From: Bacteroidota bacterium
GTDB lineage: Bacteria; Bacteroidota; Bacteroidia; M30B66
Direction of reading: 5' to 3'
Length of the DNA stretch: 64,000 nucleotides
Assembly (NCBI GenBank): GCA_027490225.1
Contig: JAIXYK010000007.1
Span: 1 to 64,000, forward strand
A model generated the notes under the pieces. That model did not search any database. It had not been told where the DNA came from and saw nothing but the letters and a program-made list of their open reading frames with translations. A program made the position numbers and the translations under genes. Shown here piece by piece: positions 27,273 through 36,144 of the stretch; the stretch's first letter is position 1; every line of letters begins with the position of its first letter.

Positions 27273-27734
27273 ATGGAAACTTTTATTAATATTTTAATTG
27301 TTGTAGCAACATTCTTTTTTATGGAATTTATGGCTTGGGCTACACATAAATTTGTAATGCACGGTTTTCTTTGGTCGCTGCATAAAGACCACCATGAACC
27401 ACATGAACATTTATTTGAGCGAAACGATTCATTTTTCTTGATTTTTGCAGTTCCTAGTTGGTTGTGTATTATGTTTGGAATGATGAATGGCAACGATTTT
27501 AGATTATATATTGGAATTGGAATTGCCGTTTATGGTCTAGCTTATTTTTTAGTCCACGATGTGTTTATTCACCAAAGAATTAAGTGGTTTAGAAGAAGCG
27601 ATAATTGGTATTTGAGAGCCATTCGGAAAGCACACAAAGTTCACCATAAAACTACCGGTAAAGAACACAGTGAATCTTTCGGAATGCTTGTAGTAGCTAA
27701 AAAATTCTTCAACGAGCAGCGTGCTTCCAGATAA
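27273..27734 (+). CDS. crtZ: Beta-carotene hydroxylase CrtZ
   Basis: A 153-residue membrane di-iron hydroxylase of the fatty-acid-hydroxylase/CrtZ type. All histidine clusters are visible: HKFVMH (H25, H30), HKDHH (H37, H40, H41), HDVFIH (H95, H100) and HKVHH (H121, H124, H125). It adds a 3-hydroxyl to beta rings (for example beta-carotene to zeaxanthin). Size fits bacterial CrtZ. It starts one base after cruF and overlaps the next gene by 14 nt, so the four genes form one operon. Confidence 0.92.
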   Translation: METFINILIVVATFFFMEFMAWATHKFVMHGFLWSLHKDHHEPHEHLFERNDSFFLIFAVPSWLCIMFGMMNGNDFRLYIGIGIAVYGLAYFLVHDVFIHQRIKWFRRSDNWYLRAIRKAHKVHHKTTGKEHSESFGMLVVAKKFFNEQRASR

Positions 27735-28452
27735 GTACACTTACTTGGCTTTGATGCTAATAAGCTTAGCGTATCCTTTGGCGCAGAGCTTCGAAAAGCG
27801 TGTTTTTATCTGGAAACGATGGAAATTTATGTTTCCTTCAATACTCATAACTGCTGCATTTTTTATTGTTTGGGATATTTTTTTTACAATAACAGGTGTT
27901 TGGAGCTTTAATCCAAAATATGTTACTGGAGTTTACTTGATAAAGATGCCTATTGAGGAATGGCTTTTTTTCTTCATCGTTCCATATTGCTGTTTTTTCG
28001 TGTATTTTGTAAGTAACTTCTTTATAAAGAAAGATTTATTAGCTCCCTATCAAAAAAGAATAACCTTGTTTTTTGCAATTTTAACGGGTGTTATTGGAAT
28101 TATTTATTTCAATCGTTGGTACACTGCAGTTGCCAGTTTGGCAAGTTCAATTTTATTGTTCTACTTATATTTCTTTACAGACGTTAAGTGGCTGGGAAGA
28201 TTTTTCGTAGGATATTTTTTTAGCTTAATTCCATTTTTAATGGTAAATGGTATTTTAACTGCATGGCCAGTTGTAGAATATAATGATGCTGAAAATTTAG
28301 GAATTCGAATCTTTATTGAAGGTTGGGCTAATATTCCAATTGATGATACCATTTATTGTTTGTTACTTCTGTTAATGAATATTAGTTTATACCATTATTT
28401 CGAAAATAGGGCAGGAGTAAACCTTCCAATTACTAAAGATCAGTTTATTTAA
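27721..28452 (+). CDS. Lycopene beta-cyclase, fused CrtYc/CrtYd type
   Basis: A 243-residue polytopic protein in which two homologous lycopene cyclase domains follow each other. The first carries WDIFFTITGVWSFNPKYVTGVYLIKMPIEEWLFFFIVPYCCFFVY (residues about 52-97), with the conserved PxE(E) motif. The second repeats it in degenerate form (GRFFVGYFFSLIPFLMVNGILTAWPVVEY, then IPIDDTIYCLLLLL). It makes the beta ring from a psi end. The GTG at 27721 overlaps crtZ by 14 nt. With CruF and CrtD acting at the other end, a monocyclic product is expected, because a hydrated psi end cannot be cyclised. Confidence 0.88.
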   Translation: MLPDKYTYLALMLISLAYPLAQSFEKRVFIWKRWKFMFPSILITAAFFIVWDIFFTITGVWSFNPKYVTGVYLIKMPIEEWLFFFIVPYCCFFVYFVSNFFIKKDLLAPYQKRITLFFAILTGVIGIIYFNRWYTAVASLASSILLFYLYFFTDVKWLGRFFVGYFFSLIPFLMVNGILTAWPVVEYNDAENLGIRIFIEGWANIPIDDTIYCLLLLLMNISLYHYFENRAGVNLPITKDQFI

Positions 28453-28459
28453 AATGTTC

Positions 28460-28467
28460 TATATTTG
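28460..28467 (+). promoter_or_regulatory. Candidate -7 box (TATATTTG) for the 28490 lipoprotein gene
   Basis: Exact TAnnTTTG, 22 nt before the ATG at 28490. It falls inside the upstream-extended frame from 28454, which argues for the shorter start; no -33 TTG is obvious. Confidence 0.45.
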
Positions 28468-28489
28468 GGTTTCCAAATTCATCACAATA

Positions 28490-29047
28490 ATGAGATTAAA
28501 AATTTTCTTCGGAATCCTGGTTGTTTTATTTGCTCTTCAATCCTGCAAGGATAAAAACAAAATTGTAAGTTTTAATTTAGAAACAAATGATCCGGTATTT
28601 TTTATTCCACTTGGCGATTCTCTATTAACAGACACAATTTTAGGAAACGAAGGGATTTCCTTACAATCTGAGGACTTTAAATTTAGCAGCTACGAAAAAT
28701 TCAAAACCAACACGGTTATTCCAGCTGAATTAGAAGATGTAGAGGCTTACAATCTAATTTTAACTTTAGATTCAGGCATTTCAAATTTAAGTTTTATGAA
28801 GGATTTGAAAGTATTTATAGGAAATGGTACAGGTAAAGATATTGAGTTAATTTCTGTTGATTTCCCTGGGCAAATTGATACTTTAGGACTGTTGATGCGG
28901 CCAACAACTGACGAATGGTTAAACATAATGAGAAAAGATAAATATTACTTTAGGTCAGATTTTACCCAAGTTAGTGCAATTCCAGACTCTGTAGCTTTAC
29001 GTTATAAAATGAGCTTCAGATTGAAAGGAAATCCAACTAAAGATTAG
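28490..29047 (+). CDS. Predicted lipoprotein of unknown function
   Basis: A 185-residue protein starting MRLKIFFGILVVLFALQSC, with a lipobox (LQSC, Cys at residue 19). The mature region is beta-rich with repeated hydrophobic-polar alternation (VFFIPLGDSLLTDTILGNEG, then YNLILTLDSGISNLSFMKDLKVFIGNG) and no motif I recognise. The extended frame start at 28454 puts 12 extra residues before the signal peptide, so ATG 28490 is preferred. It follows the carotenoid operon by 37 bp and precedes a glycosyltransferase gene by 7 bp. Role unknown, probably inner-leaflet or outer-membrane attached. Confidence 0.75.
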   Translation: MRLKIFFGILVVLFALQSCKDKNKIVSFNLETNDPVFFIPLGDSLLTDTILGNEGISLQSEDFKFSSYEKFKTNTVIPAELEDVEAYNLILTLDSGISNLSFMKDLKVFIGNGTGKDIELISVDFPGQIDTLGLLMRPTTDEWLNIMRKDKYYFRSDFTQVSAIPDSVALRYKMSFRLKGNPTKD

Positions 29048-29054
29048 TCTTTTA

Positions 29055-30014
29055 ATGGAATTGCCTGAAGTATCTATTATAATCCCAACATTTAATTACG
29101 GACATCTTATTGAAGAAACATTAGAAAGTATTTCTAATCAGAGTTTTGAAAATTGGGAATGTATTATTGTAGACAATGAATCAACGGACAACACGGAGGA
29201 GGTTGTAAAACAATGGATTCAGAAGGATAAAAGATTTAAATACTTAAAAATTAAACATTCTACTACTTCTACTTGCAGAAATAAGGGTCTAGAAATTAGC
29301 AGAGGAAAGTTTCTTCAGTTTGTAGATGCAGACGACCAAATTTCGGAAGGGAAGCTAGAAAATCAATTAGAACTATTTAAAGCCAATACAAACGCTTCTA
29401 TTGTTTATAGCAATGCAAAGTATTATGACCATGGCAATAGTAATAAATTACGGTATACTTTAGATGAAAGTAATACACCTTGGATGGTAGAATTTACTGG
29501 CTATTCATGGGAATTGCTGCCTCAAATGTTGAAGAAAAATTTGTTCGTAATTTCCTCTCCTTTATTAAAGCGGGTTGTTTATGAAGAAACTCAGGGGTTT
29601 TTAGATAAGTTGAATTGGGTAGAAGATTGGGAGTTTTATTTCCGATGTTTTGCAAATAATTATTACGTTGTTTTTGACAATTCAGAAAACTCATCTTCAC
29701 TAATTAGGGTGCACCCCAAAAGCTTAAGCAGAAATAAAATTAGGATGAAAGAGCAATCATTACTAGCTAGAAATGAAGTTATGATTACTTTGAATAGCAT
29801 AAATAAGCATCCTCAATTTTTATTATTAAAAGAAGATAATCACAAACAGTTACTTTTTTTGCATAAATCACTTGCAAAAGAATATTCTTCTACCTCTTCT
29901 TTTCAAAGTAAAAAGCACCTCATAAATTATTCTTTAAAAAGTAAAGAATATAAATTTCTTTTAAAGATAATTTTATCTTTTTTTATGAATACAAAAATTG
30001 AAATACCTGATTAG
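29055..30014 (+). CDS. Family 2 glycosyltransferase
   Basis: A 319-residue GT-A fold enzyme. The N-terminal VSIIIPTFNYGHLIEETLESISNQSF (residues 6-31) and NWECIIVDNESTDNTEEVV are typical GT2, with DxD-like VDADDQ near residue 95 for nucleotide-sugar metal binding and an ED pair in NWVEDWEFYFRC near residue 195. The donor and acceptor cannot be read from sequence. It has a polar, K-rich C-terminal end and no clear membrane helix, so it should be a cytosolic or peripheral enzyme. It sits between an unknown lipoprotein and a small secreted protein, not in a visible polysaccharide cluster. Confidence 0.88.
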   Translation: MELPEVSIIIPTFNYGHLIEETLESISNQSFENWECIIVDNESTDNTEEVVKQWIQKDKRFKYLKIKHSTTSTCRNKGLEISRGKFLQFVDADDQISEGKLENQLELFKANTNASIVYSNAKYYDHGNSNKLRYTLDESNTPWMVEFTGYSWELLPQMLKKNLFVISSPLLKRVVYEETQGFLDKLNWVEDWEFYFRCFANNYYVVFDNSENSSSLIRVHPKSLSRNKIRMKEQSLLARNEVMITLNSINKHPQFLLLKEDNHKQLLFLHKSLAKEYSSTSSFQSKKHLINYSLKSKEYKFLLKIILSFFMNTKIEIPD

Positions 30015-30143
30015 ATTTCCCTCTAACTTTAGTTAATACTAGGTTAGTTATAAGATTAAAATTTTAGTTTTTCAGATAATTTCATCCATTCATTTTGAAT
30101 TAACAGTTAGTTAAACTACTTTAGCGTGAAATAAACAAAAGAC

Positions 30144-30521
30144 ATGAAGAAAATCTTATTTCTACTACTTTTAGCTATGTTTACTCAACTATTTGTAGTA
30201 ATAGCAGAAAGCAATTTTAAGCAGTTGCACAAGACCGTTTCTAATGAAGAGGAGTTTGTGAAGTTTATTTCAAAGAATGAACGAAAGGCAACTTATCATA
30301 TTCAAGTAAATCAAATTAAAAGCGATGAAGAAAGAGCTTCTTTCATGGATGGTTTATTTGCTTCTTCCTTAATAGTGGTTGTTTCAAGACCAGATGAAAA
30401 TGGAGTGCTGAAAATTACTGCCCTTAATCAGTTTACAACTGAACAAGTGAAACAGGAGGTTGAATCGATTTTGGTTGCTTCAAAATCAAAAACGAGCAAA
30501 GACGTTCAGAAAAATAAATAG
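30144..30521 (+). CDS. Small secreted protein of unknown function
   Basis: A 125-residue protein with an N-terminal signal peptide (KKILFLLLLAMFTQLFVVIAES). The mature part is a mixed alpha-beta protein (KQLHKTVSNEEEFVKFIS, then FMDGLFASSLIVVVSRPDENGVLKITALNQFTTEQVKQEVESIL) with a lysine-rich tail. No recognisable family. The stop is 17 bp before a T9SS type B cargo gene, so it might be co-transcribed with it. The 129-bp gap upstream contains a near match to the -7 box (TACTTTAG). Confidence 0.65.
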   Translation: MKKILFLLLLAMFTQLFVVIAESNFKQLHKTVSNEEEFVKFISKNERKATYHIQVNQIKSDEERASFMDGLFASSLIVVVSRPDENGVLKITALNQFTTEQVKQEVESILVASKSKTSKDVQKNK

Positions 30522-30538
30522 TTTTAAATCATCACACA

Positions 30539-32488
30539 ATGAAAAAAATCTTAATAACCATCACACTATTATTGTTTGCTGTAGTTCAAGCTTTCTCTCA
30601 AAATACAAATTGCGCAGGAGCGGCTCCATTTTGTACAGGAACAGAATATGTTTTTCCTGCTGGCGTTAATGCAGGAACAGCAGAAGTTGGCCCAGACTAT
30701 GGTTGCCTTGGATCTGAACCTAATCCTGCATGGTATTTTATGCAAATTGAAACCCCAGGTAACATTGATATCTTCATGTCAGCTAATGCAGATATAGATT
30801 TTATATGTTATGGACCATTTGCCAATTTAACAAATGTGTGTGACCCTGCAAATTTATCAGCAGCTAATACTGTAGATTGCAGTTATTCTGGGGCCGCTAC
30901 AGAAACTGTAAATATTACAAATGGCATATCAGGAGATTTTTATATGTTGTTGATTACGAATTTTTCTAATCAACCAGGGAATATTACTTTCTCCCAAACA
31001 GGAGGAAACGGAACAACAAATTGTGGTATCTTAAATTCAAATGCAACAAACAATGGTCCATTATGCGAAGGTGACACCTTGTTTCTTAGTACTTCACTAG
31101 ACCCTAATTTATATACTTTAGAATGGTCTGGTCCTAATGGATTTAGCAGTAATCTAGCAAATCCTTTTATTGCAAATGTGGCTTTATCAGATACAGGACT
31201 TTACCGTTTAATTGCTAGCGATTTAGATACTGCTGACACTGCGTACACCAATGTATACATCAACGAAAGGCCAGATCCAACAGGTTTTGAAGTAGAAGGA
31301 TTTCTTTGTGATGGCAATTTGCTTACACTTACGCCAGATACTATAATTGCTGGATTAAATTACAATTGGACATTTCCTGTAAATGGAACATCTTCTGCAG
31401 TGCCTTTTACAGTGATTGCTGACACGCTTTTTTCCTCTCTTGGAATTGGCCTATCGGTTTCATTAGCAGCTTGTACCAGTGCCGTCACCACTCAACTAAT
31501 ACCTGTCAATCAGCCAATTGTTCCTGTAGTTATAGGCGACAACCATACCTGTTTTGATGAGGTGGCTGTAATATCAACCTCAGAGGAATTTGTTTCTTAT
31601 GTTTGGTCAACAACTGATGTAACAAGGATTAATACGGTCCTTCCGGGAAGCTATACCGTAACTACAACAGATAGTAATGGTTGTGTTGCTACATCGCTAC
31701 CTTTTATTGTAACAAATTCAACTCCCGACGCTGAAATTGTAGGCATAGTTCCTTATTGCGATGGTGATACTATTACACTTTTTGCTTCTCCTTCTCCATC
31801 AGATTTCCCTTATACACAATACTACTGGATTCAAAAAGGAGATACGCTTTCAACGATTGATTCATTAAATATTACAGAAGGAAGTATACAATTGGTGGTA
31901 ATAGACTCAAAGGGATGTGTTGATACAATTTCAACTTCGGCTCCAACCACGGCAAGACCTAAAGCTGGTATGCTCGTTAATCCTAATACTCCAAGGGTTT
32001 TGGTAAATACGCAAATTGCGTTCACTGATAATTCTTCAGCTAATCCAATTGACCCTATTGTAGGCTGGGATTGGTATTTTGAGCCACCAAATGATAGCTC
32101 GTATTTAGAAGATGTAAACTATACCTGGGCAAGACCAGATACAGGAGATAAACAAATTACACATATTGTTATCTCTGAATTAGGTTGTAGAGATACTGTT
32201 GTATATAACGTAAGGATTATAGACACTCCATTTCTACCAAATGTAATCAATCCAGAGTCAGGTATTTCAGAAAATGCAAGATTGAAAATCCCTTTTTTGC
32301 AAGATTACCCTAATAATAATGTTACAATATTTAACAGATGGGGCAGAAAGGTTTACGATAAAGATAATTATGACAATTCTTGGGCAGGAGAAAATTTACC
32401 TGCAGGAACTTATTTTTACGTAGTATCTGCGCCAGAATTAAGCCCAACTTTAAAAGGAACTATAACCTTGCTAAGAAGCAACCCTTAA
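30539..32488 (+). CDS. Secreted protein with gliding motility-associated C-terminal (T9SS type B) domain
   Basis: A 649-residue exported protein with a signal peptide ending QAFSQ. An N-terminal module (NCAGAAPFCTGTEYVFPAGVNAG, then WYFMQIETPGNIDIFMSANADIDFICYGPF, with conserved Cys pairs) resembles pre-peptidase-like surface modules of Bacteroidota. Several Ig-like repeats follow (DTLFLSTSLDPNLYTLEWSGPNGFSS, then EVAVISTSEEFVSYVWSTTD, then LFASPSPSDFPYTQYYW), with PKD-like GWDWYFEPPNDSSYLEDV near residue 510. The final approximately 85 residues (NVINPESGISENARLKI to NVTIFNRWGRKVYDKDNYDNSWAGENLPAGTYFYVV) form the CHU_C-type T9SS signal. Likely a surface adhesin; no enzyme motif. Confidence 0.9.
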   Translation: MKKILITITLLLFAVVQAFSQNTNCAGAAPFCTGTEYVFPAGVNAGTAEVGPDYGCLGSEPNPAWYFMQIETPGNIDIFMSANADIDFICYGPFANLTNVCDPANLSAANTVDCSYSGAATETVNITNGISGDFYMLLITNFSNQPGNITFSQTGGNGTTNCGILNSNATNNGPLCEGDTLFLSTSLDPNLYTLEWSGPNGFSSNLANPFIANVALSDTGLYRLIASDLDTADTAYTNVYINERPDPTGFEVEGFLCDGNLLTLTPDTIIAGLNYNWTFPVNGTSSAVPFTVIADTLFSSLGIGLSVSLAACTSAVTTQLIPVNQPIVPVVIGDNHTCFDEVAVISTSEEFVSYVWSTTDVTRINTVLPGSYTVTTTDSNGCVATSLPFIVTNSTPDAEIVGIVPYCDGDTITLFASPSPSDFPYTQYYWIQKGDTLSTIDSLNITEGSIQLVVIDSKGCVDTISTSAPTTARPKAGMLVNPNTPRVLVNTQIAFTDNSSANPIDPIVGWDWYFEPPNDSSYLEDVNYTWARPDTGDKQITHIVISELGCRDTVVYNVRIIDTPFLPNVINPESGISENARLKIPFLQDYPNNNVTIFNRWGRKVYDKDNYDNSWAGENLPAGTYFYVVSAPELSPTLKGTITLLRSNP

Positions 32489-32498
32489 AATATTTAAC

Positions 32499-32542
32499 AA
32501 AAAAAATGGCGAACAGCTTTTAAACTGTTCGCCATTTTTTTT
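32499..32542 (+). terminator. Rho-independent terminator after the T9SS type B cargo gene
   Basis: Arms AAAAAATGGCGAACAG (32501-32516) and CTGTTCGCCATTTTTT (32525-32540) pair perfectly over 16 bp around an 8-nt loop, ending in a T run. It starts 10 bp after the stop and could work in both directions. Confidence 0.9.
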
Positions 32543-32549
32543 GTTACCC

Positions 32550-32557
32550 TATCTTTG
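32550..32557 (+). promoter_or_regulatory. Candidate -7 box (TATCTTTG) for metF
   Basis: Exact TAnnTTTG, 16 nt before the metF GTG, directly after the terminator. No -33 TTG at standard distance because the terminator stem occupies that place. Confidence 0.5.
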
Positions 32558-32573
32558 CAAATCAAAGTAAACC

Positions 32574-33527
32574 GTGAAAGTAACAGACCACTTAAAAAAT
32601 GCGAAAGGAACAATCTTCTCTTTCGAAGTTTTGCCTTCTCTAAAAGGAAGAGACATCCAAGATTTGTATGATGGAATTGAACCTTTAATAGAATTTGATC
32701 CCAGTTTTATCAATGTAACTTATCACCGTGAGGAATATATTTACAAAAAATTGAATAACGGTTTACATGAGAAAATTGCTGCTCGCAAAAGACCAGGAAC
32801 TGTAAGCATTTGCGCGGCAATAAAGAATAAATACCGAGTTGATACTGTGCCACATTTGATTTGTGGAGGGTTTTCAAGAGATGAAACAGAAATTGCATTA
32901 ATTGATATGCAATACCTAGGAATGGACAATGTATTGGCTTTGCGCGGAGATCCTGTAAAAGGTGAAGGTACATTTGTTCCAGATAGAGATGGGCATGCAA
33001 ATGCTTCAACTTTGGTAAAACAAATCTCTGAAATGAATCATGGAAGATACCTTGACGATGAAATTGTTGAAGGTATACCTACAGATTTTTGTATTGGTGT
33101 AGCTGGCTATCCTGAGAAACATTTTGAAGCCCAAAATTTAAAAACGGATTTAAAATTTCTAAAAGAAAAGGTTGATGCTGGAGCAGATTATATCGTAACT
33201 CAACTATTTTTCGATAATAACAAATATTTTGAATACGTTGAAGCTTGCAGAAAGGCAGGAATAACTGTTCCTATTATTCCAGGATTAAAGCCAATAACAA
33301 CACTTAAGCACATTACATTTTTACCAAAAACATTTCATATCGATATTCCTGAAGCCTTGGCTGATGAATTAGAGAAATGCAAAAATAACCAACAAGTAAT
33401 GGAAGTAGGAATTGAATGGGGAATTCAGCAAACCAAAGAATTGATTAAAGCTGGTGCTCCTTGTATTCACTTTTACACAATGGGAAAATCGGAAGCTGTT
33501 AAAAGAATAATGAAAGCTGCTTTTTAA
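32574..33527 (+). CDS. metF: Methylenetetrahydrofolate reductase MetF
   Basis: A 317-residue FAD-dependent enzyme that reduces 5,10-methylene-THF to 5-methyl-THF for methionine synthesis. Visible are FSFEVLPSLKGRDI with the conserved Glu, VTYHREEY, VCAAIK-like SICAAIKN, HLICGGFSRDE, LALRGDPVKGEG (the FAD-binding LRGDP), and GADYIVTQLFFDN plus IPGLKPIT. Length is normal. Start is GTG 32574. The stop TAA shares TTAA with the converging gene at 33524, so the coding regions overlap by 4 nt tail to tail, with no room for a terminator. Confidence 0.95.
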   Translation: MKVTDHLKNAKGTIFSFEVLPSLKGRDIQDLYDGIEPLIEFDPSFINVTYHREEYIYKKLNNGLHEKIAARKRPGTVSICAAIKNKYRVDTVPHLICGGFSRDETEIALIDMQYLGMDNVLALRGDPVKGEGTFVPDRDGHANASTLVKQISEMNHGRYLDDEIVEGIPTDFCIGVAGYPEKHFEAQNLKTDLKFLKEKVDAGADYIVTQLFFDNNKYFEYVEACRKAGITVPIIPGLKPITTLKHITFLPKTFHIDIPEALADELEKCKNNQQVMEVGIEWGIQQTKELIKAGAPCIHFYTMGKSEAVKRIMKAAF

Positions 33528-35026
33528 TACTTAATCTTTAAGACGCTATTGTAATTCAAGTCACTTCTCAAAAAGTAATGAGCTGAGGACTTACTTTCAA
33601 AATAAGAATTATGTACCACTGGAAATTTGCAGGAAAGCGGAAAAGCAATTTCTTGAAATTGTCCTGAAGTATTTATAAGCATTGCTTTCAATACAGTAGC
33701 TGATTTTGCACTTATTTGGTTCTCTTGCTTTTTCTTTTCTGCAAGATCGTTATATAAAAAAAGTGAAGTTTTTTCTTCTTGTATTAGATTGAAAGATAAG
33801 AACATACCCTCATCATCTAAAGAGTATTGTTTTTTAAATAACCACTGAAACCAATCTACATTTGCACTGCTATTGAAGTTTATTATTAAAACTTTATCTG
33901 TTTTAAACTCGTCTTTACATATTTGTAAACCAGACCTGTAATCTGTTTCACAAAGTTCATCAGCTTGGGTTTGTTCTGCATATAATTGTAAACTCCCGTC
34001 TTTATTGCAAGACGCTGAGATTATCTTTAAATACTTGAAATCATCTTTGGTCATTTTTACTGCTTCCCCTGAAAAATTTCCTAAAAAAGAAGCATTAAAC
34101 GGAACTATGCTTTTTTGAATTACTTCTCCGGTTTCCCTATCAATATCCATGTAAAATGTGCCGGCAGAAATATCGGTCTTCTTAAAATCAGTTTGATACA
34201 ATCCACAAATTTTTAAATGATCATTTTCAGTTAAATCGTAATAAACGCTGGTAATCTGTTTTTCTGGCAAATCCAGTTGGTATTCCAAGATATCATCCGT
34301 AAAAATTGGAAAAGCGAACAGGGAAAAACCCAAATCTAAACTGTCCTCACTGCGTTGATATTGAACTAAAAATTGAACATTTCCTGGTTCATCAATAGAA
34401 AACTGATTAATTTTTACAACCCTACCTTTCAAATCTAATAAAGCACTTCTCTTTTTTATGATTTCATACTTGTTATCAATTATTGCAAAATGTACGATAT
34501 AATTTCCCTCTGCACCAGTTTGAACACCCAGGCTGAGCAGTAAATCTTGATTCTTACTCGTACAAAATTTAAACTTTCTACTACTCGCCTCAAAATATGT
34601 AGAAGGGTACTCCCAAAGCATTTTTTTTTCACTTACAATTCCCGAATCAGTCTCTTCTTTTCTGTAAAGCACATTGTTCTTTGTCTTTTTATCATAAGTA
34701 GAACCTAAAAAATTTAGTTTCCCATTTTTAAGTTGAATGTCCTCAGGATAAAAGTCGAACTTGTCGCTAAACACATTTTGAAAGTTTTTCGTTGAAACAT
34801 GTTTTAGTCCAGCAGTATCAATAGTTTCGATCTCTATGTGCTGAATATGAGAACTACCTTTTTCGCTTGCACCATAAGCCAGCATTAATTTATCATTTAT
34901 TTCTCCAACAAATTTTAAAGGATAAAAATTCTTTTCGTTTTGCCAAGATTCTCCTTCACTGGCTTTTTGTGCAAGCAGGTTGCTTAAAGAAAAAATACAG
35001 AGAAAAAATGCTAAGCAAAACTTCAT
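33524..35026 (-). CDS. Secreted protein of unknown function (500 aa)
   Basis: A 500-residue protein with a signal peptide ending NLLAQ. The mature part is beta-rich, with many lysine- and acid-flanked strands and several recurring SFYYDL and LKICGLYQTDFK-like segments, as in large beta-propeller-like or repeat proteins. No domain or catalytic residues are recognised. It overlaps rlmN upstream by 4 nt (ATGA), so translation is coupled, and it overlaps metF downstream at the shared TTAA stops. No T9SS tail is seen. Function unknown. Confidence 0.75.
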   Translation of the reverse strand: MKFCLAFFLCIFSLSNLLAQKASEGESWQNEKNFYPLKFVGEINDKLMLAYGASEKGSSHIQHIEIETIDTAGLKHVSTKNFQNVFSDKFDFYPEDIQLKNGKLNFLGSTYDKKTKNNVLYRKEETDSGIVSEKKMLWEYPSTYFEASSRKFKFCTSKNQDLLLSLGVQTGAEGNYIVHFAIIDNKYEIIKKRSALLDLKGRVVKINQFSIDEPGNVQFLVQYQRSEDSLDLGFSLFAFPIFTDDILEYQLDLPEKQITSVYYDLTENDHLKICGLYQTDFKKTDISAGTFYMDIDRETGEVIQKSIVPFNASFLGNFSGEAVKMTKDDFKYLKIISASCNKDGSLQLYAEQTQADELCETDYRSGLQICKDEFKTDKVLIINFNSSANVDWFQWLFKKQYSLDDEGMFLSFNLIQEEKTSLFLYNDLAEKKKQENQISAKSATVLKAMLINTSGQFQEIAFPLSCKFPVVHNSYFESKSSAHYFLRSDLNYNSVLKIKY

Positions 35027-36102
35027 GCGGTAGCCTTTTTCAAAACCTGACCAGCATCTTTATTTTTATTGGCCAATTGTCCGCAAGCCGCGTCAATGTC
35101 TCTTCCCCTGCTTCTTCTAACATTCGCAATTACACCTTTACTGTTTAAATAAGCAACAAATCGATTTACATTTTCCTCAGGAGCACGCAGAAACTCACTA
35201 TCATCAATTGGGTTATACTCAATAATATTCACCTTTGAAGGAACACGTTTTACAAAGCTTTCCAGTTCTTTTGCATCAGACAAACCATCATTAAAATCTT
35301 TAAAAATGATGTATTCCAAGGTTGGTCTAGTACCCGTTTTATCGTAAAAATGTTGCAGGGCATCTGCAAGTGTATCAAGATTATTGCTTTCGTTGATAGG
35401 CATAATCTTGCTGCGTTTTTCTTCATTTGCTGCATGAAGTGATAATGCCAAATTAAATTTAACATTGTCATCTCCCAATTTCACAATCATTTTAGCGATG
35501 CCTGCAGTTGAAACAGTAATGCGTTGAGGAGACATGCCCAATCCACTTGGAGAAGTAATTTTTTCAATACTTTCCAGTACATTTTTATAGTTCAGCAATG
35601 GCTCCCCCATTCCCATATAAACAATGTTTGAAAGCGGAATACCATATTCGGTTTCGCTTTGTTTTCTAATAGCTGCAACCTGGTCGTAAATTTCTCCTGC
35701 TTCTAAGTTTCTGAGCAATTTCAATTTACCTGTTGCGCAAAATTTACAGGTTAAACTACAACCAACTTGTGAAGAAATACAAGCTGTCATGCGTGTTGCA
35801 GTAGGAATCAACACACCTTCTACAACCGGCCCATCGTGCAGTTTAAACGCTGTTTTTATGGTGCGGTCAAAACTTTTTTGAAAATTGGCTACTGAAATTC
35901 CTTGAAGCACATAGCTTTCTTGCAAACTTGCACGTAGTTCTTTGCTCAGATTTGTCATACTATCAAAACTCAATGCCGATTTTTGCCAAAGCCATTCGTA
36001 TACTTGCTTTGCTCGGAATTTTTGTTGACCAGATGCTTTAAACCAATCTTCCAATTCTGTCAAAGTAAGTTTACGAATATCGGGTTTGTTTTGAGCTAAC
36101 AT
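35023..36102 (-). CDS. rlmN: 23S rRNA/tRNA (adenine-C2)-methyltransferase RlmN
   Basis: A 359-residue radical SAM enzyme that methylates C2 of A2503 in 23S rRNA and A37 in some tRNAs. The cluster motif CSLTCKFC gives Cys115, Cys119 and Cys122; the SQVGC context is typical. GEPLLNYKNVL near residue 168, and the methyl-accepting Cys in DIDAACGQLA (about residue 340) are present. Cfr-type resistance enzymes share the fold, but the RlmN-specific N-terminal KQVYEWLWQKSALSFDSMTNLSKELR region favours RlmN. It is coupled to the following secreted-protein gene by a 4-nt overlap. Confidence 0.95.
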   Translation of the reverse strand: MLAQNKPDIRKLTLTELEDWFKASGQQKFRAKQVYEWLWQKSALSFDSMTNLSKELRASLQESYVLQGISVANFQKSFDRTIKTAFKLHDGPVVEGVLIPTATRMTACISSQVGCSLTCKFCATGKLKLLRNLEAGEIYDQVAAIRKQSETEYGIPLSNIVYMGMGEPLLNYKNVLESIEKITSPSGLGMSPQRITVSTAGIAKMIVKLGDDNVKFNLALSLHAANEEKRSKIMPINESNNLDTLADALQHFYDKTGTRPTLEYIIFKDFNDGLSDAKELESFVKRVPSKVNIIEYNPIDDSEFLRAPEENVNRFVAYLNSKGVIANVRRSRGRDIDAACGQLANKNKDAGQVLKKATA

Positions 36103-36106
36103 GCTG

Positions 36107-36114
36107 CAAATGTA
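36107..36114 (-). promoter_or_regulatory. Candidate -7 box (TACATTTG) for rlmN
   Basis: On the minus strand TACATTTG ends 4 nt before the rlmN ATG at 36102, the same spacing as at purS. It predicts an mRNA starting at or next to the start codon. No -33 TTG at the usual distance. Confidence 0.48.
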
Positions 36115-36144
36115 AGGGAAATGGCGGAAGAATAATAATGAGAA

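Noticed and set aside
32499-32542. Riboswitch before metF
   Set aside because: It is one simple 16-bp hairpin ending in T, fitting a terminator of the upstream gene; no SAM- or folate-riboswitch pattern seen.
33524-33527. Unusual overlap of metF and the converging gene
   Set aside because: The shared TTAA is just a pair of TAA stops on opposite strands and is common in compact genomes.
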